Shown one piece after another: positions 10,601 through 17,473 of a stretch of DNA of 36,564 bases (position 1 is the first letter of the stretch; each line of letters opens with the position of its first letter). The stretch comes from Endotrypanum monterogeii (taxonomy: Eukaryota > Euglenozoa > Kinetoplastea > Trypanosomatida > Trypanosomatidae), in assembly GCA_000333855.2 (NCBI GenBank), contig CM007324.1:166415-202978 (forward strand), read 5' to 3'. Made by a program: the position numbers and the translations under genes. The notes beneath the pieces are model-generated. The model had not been told where the DNA came from and did no database searches. It saw only the letters and a program-made list of their open reading frames with translations.

Positions 10601-13600
10601 GCAGCGCCTCAAGCGGCGCGATCGGCTGATACCCGACGGCGAGGAGGTCCACATCGCTCGACGGAAGTGCTAGCCCAGTCGTGATCGATCCGTGTACTCG
10701 TATTTCGGCGTTCTGAGTAAGCGTTTTACGCAACACTGCTTCGATGGTCCAGCAGAGCTGCTCTCGGATCGCCTCGTCTTCCGGCTTGAGCGTCAGACAT
10801 GTGGCCACAAAGGTAGGGAGAACGGTGATGAAGTCGTAGTAAGGGATCAGGGGTTGCTGTTGCTGTTGCTGGTGCTGCTGCTGCGCGTGGTGGTGGTGTG
10901 GCTGGAGAATAGGTTGCGGCCCTGCGCTGTTACCTTCGACGCTGAATGTGTTGTGATGCACGACCATCATGCCATCCCCGCCAGCCCCGATACGTCCCGC
11001 GCTTTGTTGGCTTGGACTCGACAGACTCCCGTAGACATTACTTATGTAATTTCCGGAGAAGTTCATCATCCCAGGCATCGACTGCTGCTGCTGCTGCTGG
11101 TGGTGGTGGTGGCCAGGGCGACCACCGCTTGGACGGCTGTTGCTCATGATGCTGTTGAAGCCAACGATGCCGTTCATGCTGTGGCTGTTGGTCCCACGGC
11201 TGTACGGGTGGTTCGTGGCCGTACTTTTATGCTTCCCACTCGTCAAGTACCCGTGGTTCGAGCCACTGCCCCAGCTCAAGGCTGTCGAAGCACTGCTCTG
11301 CGATCGAGGCAGCATGCGTGGCGAATTGGTGGCGGAGATGTGCTCTGACACGGCGTTGTGCATCACCGAGGAGGGCACCTCAACATCGACATGATGTACA
11401 GTGCCTGCATTGCCACCGCCGCTACCGTCAAGACTCACGCCACCTCCGAGAGGGGTCGTGCTGTTGTGGTGGTGGTGGTGGTGCTGTTGCTGATGTGAAG
11501 GCTGTGAGAGTTGCCCAGAAGCGGACGGGGGGTGTCCCAGGGACAGCGTGCGGTTGTGCTGGTGTCGTAGCATAGTAGGCGCCATGTTAAGCGACGAGCC
11601 GCAGGTGCCCCCAATACCCATTCCCATGACGTTGCTGTTGATGTTCAGATTGCTACTTGATGCGTCTGCGCGCTGCGCCGTAAAACTGTTGGTGGCCCCG
11701 ATCGCCGCACTCAAGGCTGCTGCGGGTGGAGTTGCGTGATCCACTTCGGTTAATCCCTCGGCGCCCGCCGTCGATGAGGTGCCCAGTAGAGGCATCGGAA
11801 ACTGAGCACCGCGTGGCGGCAGCAGCGAGGACGGGGACACACGCCCTCCCGCCGCCGTAGCGGCCGTTCCTTGTACCTGTGCTTTGCCTGCTGCCGCCGC
11901 GCCGCGGCCTCGGTGAAGTCCAGGTACACGTTGCTGCGAGGCAGCTGCACCGCCAGAGCTCGCACTCATTGTTGCCATGGCTGGCTCAAACATCGTTGTG
12001 GCAGCACCTGTCAGCGGTGCGCTTGCTGCTGGGGGGACTAGGAGGGCTTGGACGCTAGCACTGCTGTTGTACGTACTCGCGGTCGCTGGCACGCTGTTCA
12101 GATCCAGCCAAGATGCGGGTACACGGCCATGCGTACGCTGCTGCTGTTGCTGTGGGGAAGAGGCCATGGGCGAGGAGGTGTAATAACCGTACGCTGCGAT
12201 CGTCTGCTGCTGCTGCTGCTGCGAGGGAGCTGATAGGCTGTAGTGCTGCTGTTGGTATCCGTAGCCATTCATGTGGCTGGAGGTGTTGTTGCCGCCGCCG
12301 CCGCCGCCGCCGCCACCGTTACCGCCAACGCGGATCTGCACTGCACCAGGGTTGACCATCGCTAAATCAGCTGAAGACGGTTGCCCGACAGCATCGCTGA
12401 GACCAGTCATCCCCGTGTTAGATGCCTGACCAGGGTAGCTCGATTGTTGTAACACACCACTTGCCAAGGGAGCTGCCGTGTTGCACGGCGTGTCATGGTT
12501 CACGAACGACGACCCAGCAGCTCTACTTCTGCACAACTGTTCCATGTTACTAGTTCCGTCCATCACATCTTCACTCGCCAGCGTTGTGGGCGCTGGGGCA
12601 GGCACTGCGGGAGATGGATGCCAGCCGGGACGGCGGCTCACAGTACTCGTATTTGGTGCTGCTGGTGCCTTGGTTGTTGTGGAAACGCTGCATGGGGGCG
12701 TTGCGTGTGGGCCCCAGGCGACCCTCGTCAATGTTCTGCCACCGGCTTCAGCCGTCGAGTAGCCTCGTGCGTGTTCGAGCATCACCTCGTTGACTTCCGC
12801 TGCTGTTTCCACCTCCTCCACTTTGGCACCAGTTCCTTGGTCCGCTCCCGCTTCTGCAGCTGCCGCCGCTGCTGCTGCTGCCGCCGCTGCTGCCGCTGCG
12901 ACTCGAAGCTTGTGCTTTCGCTTTGCTGAGCGAGAGGGCTTTGCTTTCGGTTCCATCTCCTCCTCTCGCTTACCTGTGGAAACACACTCCCCCAACGATG
13001 CCGCAATAGGTGCGGGGGAGTCTGCAGCTCCCGCGTTTGCTGCTGCTGCTGCTGCTGTGTCACAAGGTTGACTGTCCCCACTCCTTCCAGGCGGTGCAGG
13101 GGAGGCGTCTCGCTGCACCGCGGCAGTCGTTGAAGCGCTTTTATCGAGGGGCGTTGCAGCGGATGTTGAGCCTTTACTATATGTTGGGGTGACCCAAGAG
13201 GACGAGGCTGTCGTCGCTGGTGTTACCGTGGGGGCGGTCATCTCATTGCATGCTGTGCCGGTCGCGGGGCTTGACCCCGCCCACGCTACGCTGCGCCGAC
13301 GGGGATCCCTGACGGCTGTGCTATCCTGCGATCGTGCGACGGGTGACAGCACATTCGTCTGACTCCCCGGGAAATGCCGTGAGTCATCAGTGGGCTTCGA
13401 GTTGGTTGCATTCACACTGGGACGCAGCGGGGGTGGGGATGCCGACGATGAACCAGGTGCCTGCTGTGTCGACGCTGCAGTAACAGCGGTGTTGGTCGAT
13501 GGCATCGACGTTGTACTCAACTCCATCTTGCTCACACCCATTGGCGTCGCGATGCTGGGGGTGTTGCCATCACCATCGCTGGCGCACCGGATTTGCTTCA

Positions 13601-14258
13601 AGGAGTCGTCACGTGCGTGTGGTGGCCGATAGAGCTTACCGGGCGATATTCCAGCAGTTTGTGACGACGCGGCGCTCGCGCTACTCGCTGGAATATCCTT
13701 CAGGCTGTCCTCACATTCCGCGAGAGACATTCGAGGCTGATCTGCTTTGTATGCAGACGAGGGACGAGCAGGTGTAGCAGTCGAAGCTGTGACGTTCGAT
13801 GCGGTGGCCATTTGCGTACCCGATAATGTCGGCGACGACTTCAGTCGGTCCAACAGGGAGGTTCCCACCGCAAGCCCAGGTACGGGCTTGACAGGTATGC
13901 TGCTTGCTGATGCGAGAAGCGGCGACAGCGCGGGAGAGATTTCTCGGCTCCTTCGAGCCGCTACACCCATGCCATCTTTTTGGCTCATCCCCGCGACAGC
14001 ACATAACAGCGTCGGCGACGACGATGCGCCAGGGCTGCTGCTCGGCTTACTGAAAGTTCGACCAAGCGCTGCAAAGCGGTCGTGCAGGGGCTCTGCGTGT
14101 GGCATAACTGCGACATTCGCCTGCGACGAGGAGGAAGGGGCCACGTGCAGCGGCCCTGTCGCACATGAGGATGCAGCTGCGGTGACAGGCGAGGGGTGCG
14201 TGGGTGGAGATGTCGATGACGTCTGCAGAGGCGAATGTACGATCCTACTCGAGCTCAT
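4620..14258 (-). CDS. Giant TRF4/5-type non-canonical poly(A) polymerase (nucleotidyltransferase)
   Basis: This 3,212-residue protein has a Pol-beta-type nucleotidyltransferase of the TRF4/5 (PAPD5/7, ncPAP) family, enzymes that add short A tails to nuclear RNAs for surveillance. The core begins near 1138. Motif HGS...LPSSDVD at 1189-1204 supplies D1202 and D1204; VPLIKL at 1793-1798 and KVDITF with the third Asp, D1808, follow; then the helix GGVTSFAIYLMVLHFYNE at 1855-1872, the helix NLGLLEYMLGEYL at 1953-1965, and the PAP-associated domain at 2353-2468 (DLFLDFCHYYGCAFDYETSGIAF, then PFDPEYDLTARMTHMRDF, matching the nucleotide-recognition loop). All three catalytic Asp are present. D1204 and D1808 are about 600 residues apart, against roughly 55 in yeast Trf4. 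The rest is low-complexity Gln, Ala, Ser, His, Gly and Asn runs. A basic GRRRRA near the C-terminus could be a nuclear signal. It begins at a true ATG with an acceptor-like signal 33 bases upstream. Confidence 0.9.
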   Translation of the reverse strand: MSSSRIVHSPLQTSSTSPPTHPSPVTAAASSCATGPLHVAPSSSSQANVAVMPHAEPLHDRFAALGRTFSKPSSSPGASSSPTLLCAVAGMSQKDGMGVAARRSREISPALSPLLASASSIPVKPVPGLAVGTSLLDRLKSSPTLSGTQMATASNVTASTATPARPSSAYKADQPRMSLAECEDSLKDIPASSASAASSQTAGISPGKLYRPPHARDDSLKQIRCASDGDGNTPSIATPMGVSKMELSTTSMPSTNTAVTAASTQQAPGSSSASPPPLRPSVNATNSKPTDDSRHFPGSQTNVLSPVARSQDSTAVRDPRRRSVAWAGSSPATGTACNEMTAPTVTPATTASSSWVTPTYSKGSTSAATPLDKSASTTAAVQRDASPAPPGRSGDSQPCDTAAAAAANAGAADSPAPIAASLGECVSTGKREEEMEPKAKPSRSAKRKHKLRVAAAAAAAAAAAAAAAEAGADQGTGAKVEEVETAAEVNEVMLEHARGYSTAEAGGRTLTRVAWGPHATPPCSVSTTTKAPAAPNTSTVSRRPGWHPSPAVPAPAPTTLASEDVMDGTSNMEQLCRSRAAGSSFVNHDTPCNTAAPLASGVLQQSSYPGQASNTGMTGLSDAVGQPSSADLAMVNPGAVQIRVGGNGGGGGGGGGNNTSSHMNGYGYQQQHYSLSAPSQQQQQQTIAAYGYYTSSPMASSPQQQQQRTHGRVPASWLDLNSVPATASTYNSSASVQALLVPPAASAPLTGAATTMFEPAMATMSASSGGAAASQQRVPGLHRGRGAAAAGKAQVQGTAATAAGGRVSPSSLLPPRGAQFPMPLLGTSSTAGAEGLTEVDHATPPAAALSAAIGATNSFTAQRADASSSNLNINSNVMGMGIGGTCGSSLNMAPTMLRHQHNRTLSLGHPPSASGQLSQPSHQQQHHHHHHNSTTPLGGGVSLDGSGGGNAGTVHHVDVEVPSSVMHNAVSEHISATNSPRMLPRSQSSASTALSWGSGSNHGYLTSGKHKSTATNHPYSRGTNSHSMNGIVGFNSIMSNSRPSGGRPGHHHHQQQQQQSMPGMMNFSGNYISNVYGSLSSPSQQSAGRIGAGGDGMMVVHHNTFSVEGNSAGPQPILQPHHHHAQQQHQQQQQQPLIPYYDFITVLPTFVATCLTLKPEDEAIREQLCWTIEAVLRKTLTQNAEIRVHGSITTGLALPSSDVDLLAVGYQPIAPLEALQRLSTALLELDEESKSDALRLQELIEAEAQHRQRQLVVEERERAKQAALVAAVGAMVVKGAATSCEEGRQMKERCSSSSSSSSSSSCCSHSHKPSGSVCLPYTSEEDAGSNCRGSGATIHASGVTSDNSAKRVGHCGGGCSAKDGPLGATVAANEEPAINENDEGVDVALDRSSSCHTQRSHSTPRKGQAGMALQRSCSFSLSSPNTDVSTTTSPKSAFGLDRRKVFLTANPTVDSDADFVCLPAESGTNPHFGGTVHGTSATSACKSGSCHTSSALANPSHRTDKATADSEIYDTVDDVEQAEQVFRGQIEKDYSFSTSVDLSALFVPSMHSVMLPVVPSPPPATIGEASLLGMGALSARSSVSMQQIPATLLHDSTSLPSLHESLKEGGGSQPTMETLHLTPVMAGKLKTDEDNTDAHEQVQPKSRPGVDGQKAGTKSEEEKYAGNAKDNNSGGGGGAAAREGRSTEGASGMAAAASTCEEDVAHAGTEKASPVEIATSLSSSEPPTVSATGTHPSTASPATRVSASPIVATQSPVTRSAGIVGGGGKGHLTYVPVYEGPLFCVQAITATRVPLIKLTDKATGTKVDITFAGGEHWRSMQLTRSLLEVFPHARTLILFLKYCVRSLGAGENEPGGVTSFAIYLMVLHFYNECRKRILLLLRERDAAASVPERRGSPTGTDEAEQHPQQHRQTEEAMPHGDAGDNAAPPLPNACASATTYQEVSPSIGTAPLNLGLLEYMLGEYLARVEQRHAQVVQEAVKKKEMLLGRDDTGDAAESYHGGTDSRQAASALARASSPTAVGAGACATIKAIYAKNDKERLRAIREAILGFVGDPATTTAATPNTTAAAAAAAAAAAAGALTTGSIARPQQTTTDTSATAENRVEFTKESQEFYGNPKECVVGGGVVAASSTSNRSVSKTSNGQLQQPTMKTDEAADEVLAASVSNTSETRVALTDSAPSRLAPPPHHYILKTVEPQPHERVVGGESRIGTPCSEDATRCGERAAVVDRNTAPVTETVDQYVCAEATAAKITRAAEEMEESLSILATGRACNPHVTESETASAAKAAATPTPSEAVDAQRYDDYSSNNSNSNHHHHGGGGTAAGSDGSDGNGHDHRGNNNDDNDDETSEGSAFKSFAVEFLRRQANISDLFLDFCHYYGCAFDYETSGIAFTADGNSHVVAKPPLCARRGQHFYMTSPFDPEYDLTARMTHMRDFQWLCWWFAEWGAARQSPQYYGSCSLQYVLQCLSPMSADADCQAVHLALMKQAAATAPSAASTAAAALGQIHIDRCGGGGANEEGHPNHATHASANAPHDNIVNGQKTTVAHSPQSAPRQSPNRLISVAGDANMHGEQQPQAHVMGGTGTTAAAPMNNSHQHPQQQVTMSMPLAHANGGARGEYTHRRGVASVAQRYATAPFPHLQSMMLSRDWRTQSYQHPYQPPLQQVSPATANAVDSVHYPGGGGFSGSMHNSSATTSMKRVDISTFRRQGSSGVSTTAPTRDNAPVRDPGSRSRSLSASEAVASVATVASGHPRGRRLPMQLPCVASRETMDGTASHTATTPTTAETTVAHDYPDESDDVDCSGSGDVVSAAHAVSSHRTFSAPLGESLEGTWTSRSMTRSVNAPGGCNLLDRVGVLAPGKGEEENDEAGGYHGDRGYGGEGAADPTNYINQMGYRGANAIMPQHYQQPLAPHDTRTARVDGQGNDVPCDSYALNLAHAGNYSYTAPQQPQLPYGNEYMVNRPLNGYVSPQHQQEQAAAAAEAAAAAAFYYQAFAQQQQQQPMMCSTGTGPLPSASSSPSAGYPFSAIYYDMPQQLWPPQQESQYPTARHPRCSSDNAFPAAAPADQEGGSSSQHSDGTSSTTTTSGSGQQQQQQPFTYTPYVGYPKAVFGGVGSGMPQPQHQPTTMVYPSVTSYPNTAVAGATGSSTNTMSCGGIGVTTGEQQQQQSSHKGRRRRASQHHPSGGDSRGTSEQRGTQQPIHIEAVVNEGVADSS
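10337..10378. repeat. Coding trinucleotide repeat giving poly-Ser in the poly(A) polymerase
   Basis: A run of CTG-type triplets (plus strand) is read on the minus strand as a run of about 12 Ser followed by Cys, near residue 1295. It sits inside the large insertion between the second and third catalytic Asp. Similar triplet runs in the same gene lie near 8029-8061 and 12840-12900 (poly-Ala) and 12287-12325 (poly-Gly). Confidence 0.85.
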
Positions 14259-14290
14259 TTTTATTATTATCTTTTCCCGATTTTCCTTTT

Positions 14291-14309
14291 CTTTTTTTGA
14301 AAAAAAAAA
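14291..14309 (-). promoter_or_regulatory. Candidate trans-splice acceptor for the giant poly(A) polymerase gene
   Basis: On the minus strand ten T (plus A-run 14300-14309) are followed by CAAAAAAAG, placing an AG at plus 14291-14292, 32 bases before the ATG at 14258. It is inferred from the usual trypanosomatid rule. Confidence 0.4.
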
Positions 14310-14884
14310 TTATATAGTCTTCCTTGTGTTGTGTGGATTACAGGAGAGGCGGAGGTGTGTGGGGTTGACTTCACAGACACTAAGACACAGACAAAAACGT
14401 TTTTTTTCTTCAAAGCAACAACACAAACAACGATAGACAGCAAAGCAAATGAGTACCCCCCACCACCAGACACACTGGTGATAACGCCAGAGCTTACACA
14501 CAGACACACACCCCCCCAAAAAAAAAGCCAGCGAAAGAAACAAAAGGGAGGGCGAAGGGGAGGGGGGGGGGCGGTGGTAGGCAGTGGAGTCGATGAATTA
14601 GAGGAGGTGCAGATGTGTGACCCGGAGCAACAACAAACAAAAAACAAACAAACAAATAAAAAAAGGAGGGATGAGAACCGATCAACAACGACGACCAACA
14701 GAGATGGCAGCGACACCAACAATGACAATAATAATAATAATAATAAATGACCTTAGAAAAAAAAAAATAGAATATAAACAAACACAAAAGAAGACGAACA
14801 AAAAAAGGGGGAAGGGAGGAGGGGCGGAAGACGCAAAAATATAATAAAAAAAAAGGGGGGGGGGCAGGGAGAGAAATCAAGAGC

Positions 14885-14928
14885 GGAGGAAGGGGGGAGG
14901 GGAGGGGAGGGGAGGGGAGGAGGGGAAT
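14885..14928. repeat. (GGGGA)n polypurine tract
   Basis: Repeated GGGGA units make a purine-only run on the plus strand with more than four G-tracts. It could form a G-quadruplex or triplex on the plus strand, which is the template strand for this gene array. Confidence 0.75.
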
Positions 14929-15913
14929 CGAAGGTGAATGGTGAATGTCTTTCCACCACCTATTTTTTTTTCTTTCTTCAGAAACACAGAACCAAACGTG
15001 CGCAGAAACAAACAAACAAACAAAAAAAAGAAATGCTTCTCTCACTTTTTTTCCCTCTTTTTTTTTTTTCTACTCTCCTCACTCCCGAAAAGACGCGGCG
15101 AGAGATAATGGGGAGTTTGAGGTGCCGACAAGGCAGACTATATATATATATATATATATATATAGTATAATGTATATGTATTGATAAAACAATTTAGTAA
15201 TGCCAGCACAGCGACAACGACACACAGCTTTTTTTTTTGTTTCTTTCAGAGGAAACAATAAGTTCACAAGTGGTGCAGGGAGAAATCTTTTTTTTCCAAT
15301 AGGTCAGCACGTGCGACGTGTGACTGCAAACTCCGTCGAGCAGGTTCACAGGGGAGAACCCGCACACAGGCGCACCCACACAGACGACCCAATGCAGATA
15401 ATGTTTACCAGCAGGGGGGAATGGGAAGAGGAGGGGTGTGGGGGCAGAAGCGAGACGACAACCAAGACGTTCTGGTAGTGCTTGAATCCTTCACCTCGCT
15501 TAGATCGCACCAGCGTTCGTGTAGGGTGTAGATATAACTATAAATAAATATATATATATATATATATATAGGTCATGTACGTATATTTCTTCTTTTTCTG
15601 ACCACACTCCCTCCCGTTCTGTCTCTTCTGTCTGTACGGTATATGTGAGTGTTCACTTCGGTTTTGATTTAAGTACTCCTTAAAAACAAATACATAATAT
15701 ATATAATTTTTTTTTTGGGGGGTTGGCTGTAAGGTCTTTGCTCCTTGCTTCCCCTCGTTAGTTTTTTTTTTTTCTCTCCAGAAATGGGGAACGGGGGTAG
15801 TGGAGGGGGAGGGGGTGTGTGCGGGAAGATATGAGGAAGTAGAAAAGCGCCACCACGACCACCAAATATACACACACAAACCGAAAACAGCGTACAGATG
15901 AAGAAACGAAAAC

Positions 15914-16731
15914 NNNNNNNNNNNNNNNNNNNNNNNNNNNNNNNNNNNNNNNNNNNNNNNNNNNNNNNNNNNNNNNNNNNNNNNNNNNNNNNNNNNNNNN
16001 NNNNNNNNNNNNNNNNNNNNNNNNNNNNNNNNNNNNNNNNNNNNNNNNNNNNNNNNNNNNNNNNNNNNNNNNNNNNNNNNNNNNNNNNNNNNNNNNNNNN
16101 NNNNNNNNNNNNNNNNNNNNNNNNNNNNNNNNNNNNNNNNNNNNNNNNNNNNNNNNNNNNNNNNNNNNNNNNNNNNNNNNNNNNNNNNNNNNNNNNNNNN
16201 NNNNNNNNNNNNNNNNNNNNNNNNNNNNNNNNNNNNNNNNNNNNNNNNNNNNNNNNNNNNNNNNNNNNNNNNNNNNNNNNNNNNNNNNNNNNNNNNNNNN
16301 NNNNNNNNNNNNNNNNNNNNNNNNNNNNNNNNNNNNNNNNNNNNNNNNNNNNNNNNNNNNNNNNNNNNNNNNNNNNNNNNNNNNNNNNNNNNNNNNNNNN
16401 NNNNNNNNNNNNNNNNNNNNNNNNNNNNNNNNNNNNNNNNNNNNNNNNNNNNNNNNNNNNNNNNNNNNNNNNNNNNNNNNNNNNNNNNNNNNNNNNNNNN
16501 NNNNNNNNNNNNNNNNNNNNNNNNNNNNNNNNNNNNNNNNNNNNNNNNNNNNNNNNNNNNNNNNNNNNNNNNNNNNNNNNNNNNNNNNNNNNNNNNNNNN
16601 NNNNNNNNNNNNNNNNNNNNNNNNNNNNNNNNNNNNNNNNNNNNNNNNNNNNNNNNNNNNNNNNNNNNNNNNNNNNNNNNNNNNNNNNNNNNNNNNNNNN
16701 NNNNNNNNNNNNNNNNNNNNNNNNNNNNNNN
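15914..16731. other. Assembly gap (818 N)
   Basis: All bases are N. The right border is a (AT)n run of about 45 bases (16732-16776), so assembly probably broke in or beside a long AT microsatellite. True length and content are unknown; frames drawn across the N stretch were ignored. Confidence 0.99.
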
Positions 16732-16778
<47 letters not shown>

Positions 16779-17222
16779 CAGATGTTATGGATGGCAAGAG
16801 GAAGGAGAAGGGGTGCGAGAAGAATGGATGAGGTGCGTATGACGAGGCAAATATAAAGGGACTGAATGCATTTGTATTTGCTTGTGCGTGCAACAACTAC
16901 AACATTCGTGAGGAGGCGCGGTGGCCTGTCGCACGGAGGAAGACGCAGCATCGCGCAGCTGTCCACCCCCTGCATTTAAAAAAAAAAAATCAATCGATGA
17001 AAAAAAAAAGGGGGAGAGGGTTCCTATGAGCCATCCCCCCCCCCTTTGCATGGCATCTATCTGTATGTGCCTACCACAAGAGCAAACATATGTGTATGTG
17101 GACTTGAACGTACTTGATATTCAGTGGCTCAGAGGGCAGATGGTGTGCGTGACGGCCGCAACACATTCTCATGATGAGATGAAGGGAAAGAGTAGGAATA
17201 GCCCCTCCCTCCCTCCCTTGCG

Positions 17223-17261
<39 letters not shown>

Positions 17262-17471
17262 TGCCATTACACTTAGGAGGAAGCAATAACATAAAAGGCG
17301 AATCCGTGATGATCGTGTTTTGTAAAACTCAAGCATCTCTTATAGGGAAAAAGGAGGGGGGGGAGGGGGGTTGGAGCCGGTGGATGTACTGCCCCTCCCC
17401 CCCCCTCCCCCTTTCTCCCTCTCTCTTCTGTACAGTTTTTGAGGCAATAAGCCTGACGCAGGCTTATTGCC
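16732..17471. other. Intergenic right of the gap, 3' flank of the DHHC-like gene
   Basis: It contains (AT)n at 16732-16776, A-runs near 16979-17009, a (CA)n run at 17232-17260, G- and C-rich runs at 17350-17412, and the left arm of the hairpin at 17441-17473. No frame shows a recognisable protein. It should include the 3' UTR of the gene ending at 17472. Confidence 0.6.
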
Positions 17472-17473
17472 TC
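17441..17473. repeat. Perfect 15-bp hairpin spanning the stop codon of the DHHC-like gene
   Basis: Arms 17441-17455 and 17459-17473 are exact reverse complements separated by three bases (ACG). The right arm overlaps the stop codon (17472-17474 on the minus strand), so the mRNA would fold into a tight stem-loop starting at the stop codon. It is not a simple-sequence repeat. A transcription terminator of bacterial kind is not expected in this organism, so an RNA stability, processing or translation role is a guess. Confidence 0.8.

Larger units (their letters stand above)
14259..15913. other. Intergenic upstream of the poly(A) polymerase gene, left of the gap
   Basis: No supported gene. Seen: A- and T-runs, an (AAT)n run near 14728-14748, a GGGGA polypurine tract at about 14885-14928, (TA)n at about 15139-15164 and 15548-15570, and short A-rich repeats such as AAAC. 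The part next to 14258 is the 5' flank of the giant gene. Longer frames here are Lys/Asn- or Phe/Ser-rich products of homopolymer DNA. Confidence 0.55.

Noticed and set aside
15538..16975. Long open frames crossing the N gap
   Set aside because: They are open only because N bases give no stops; the flanks code Tyr-Ile repeats from AT runs.
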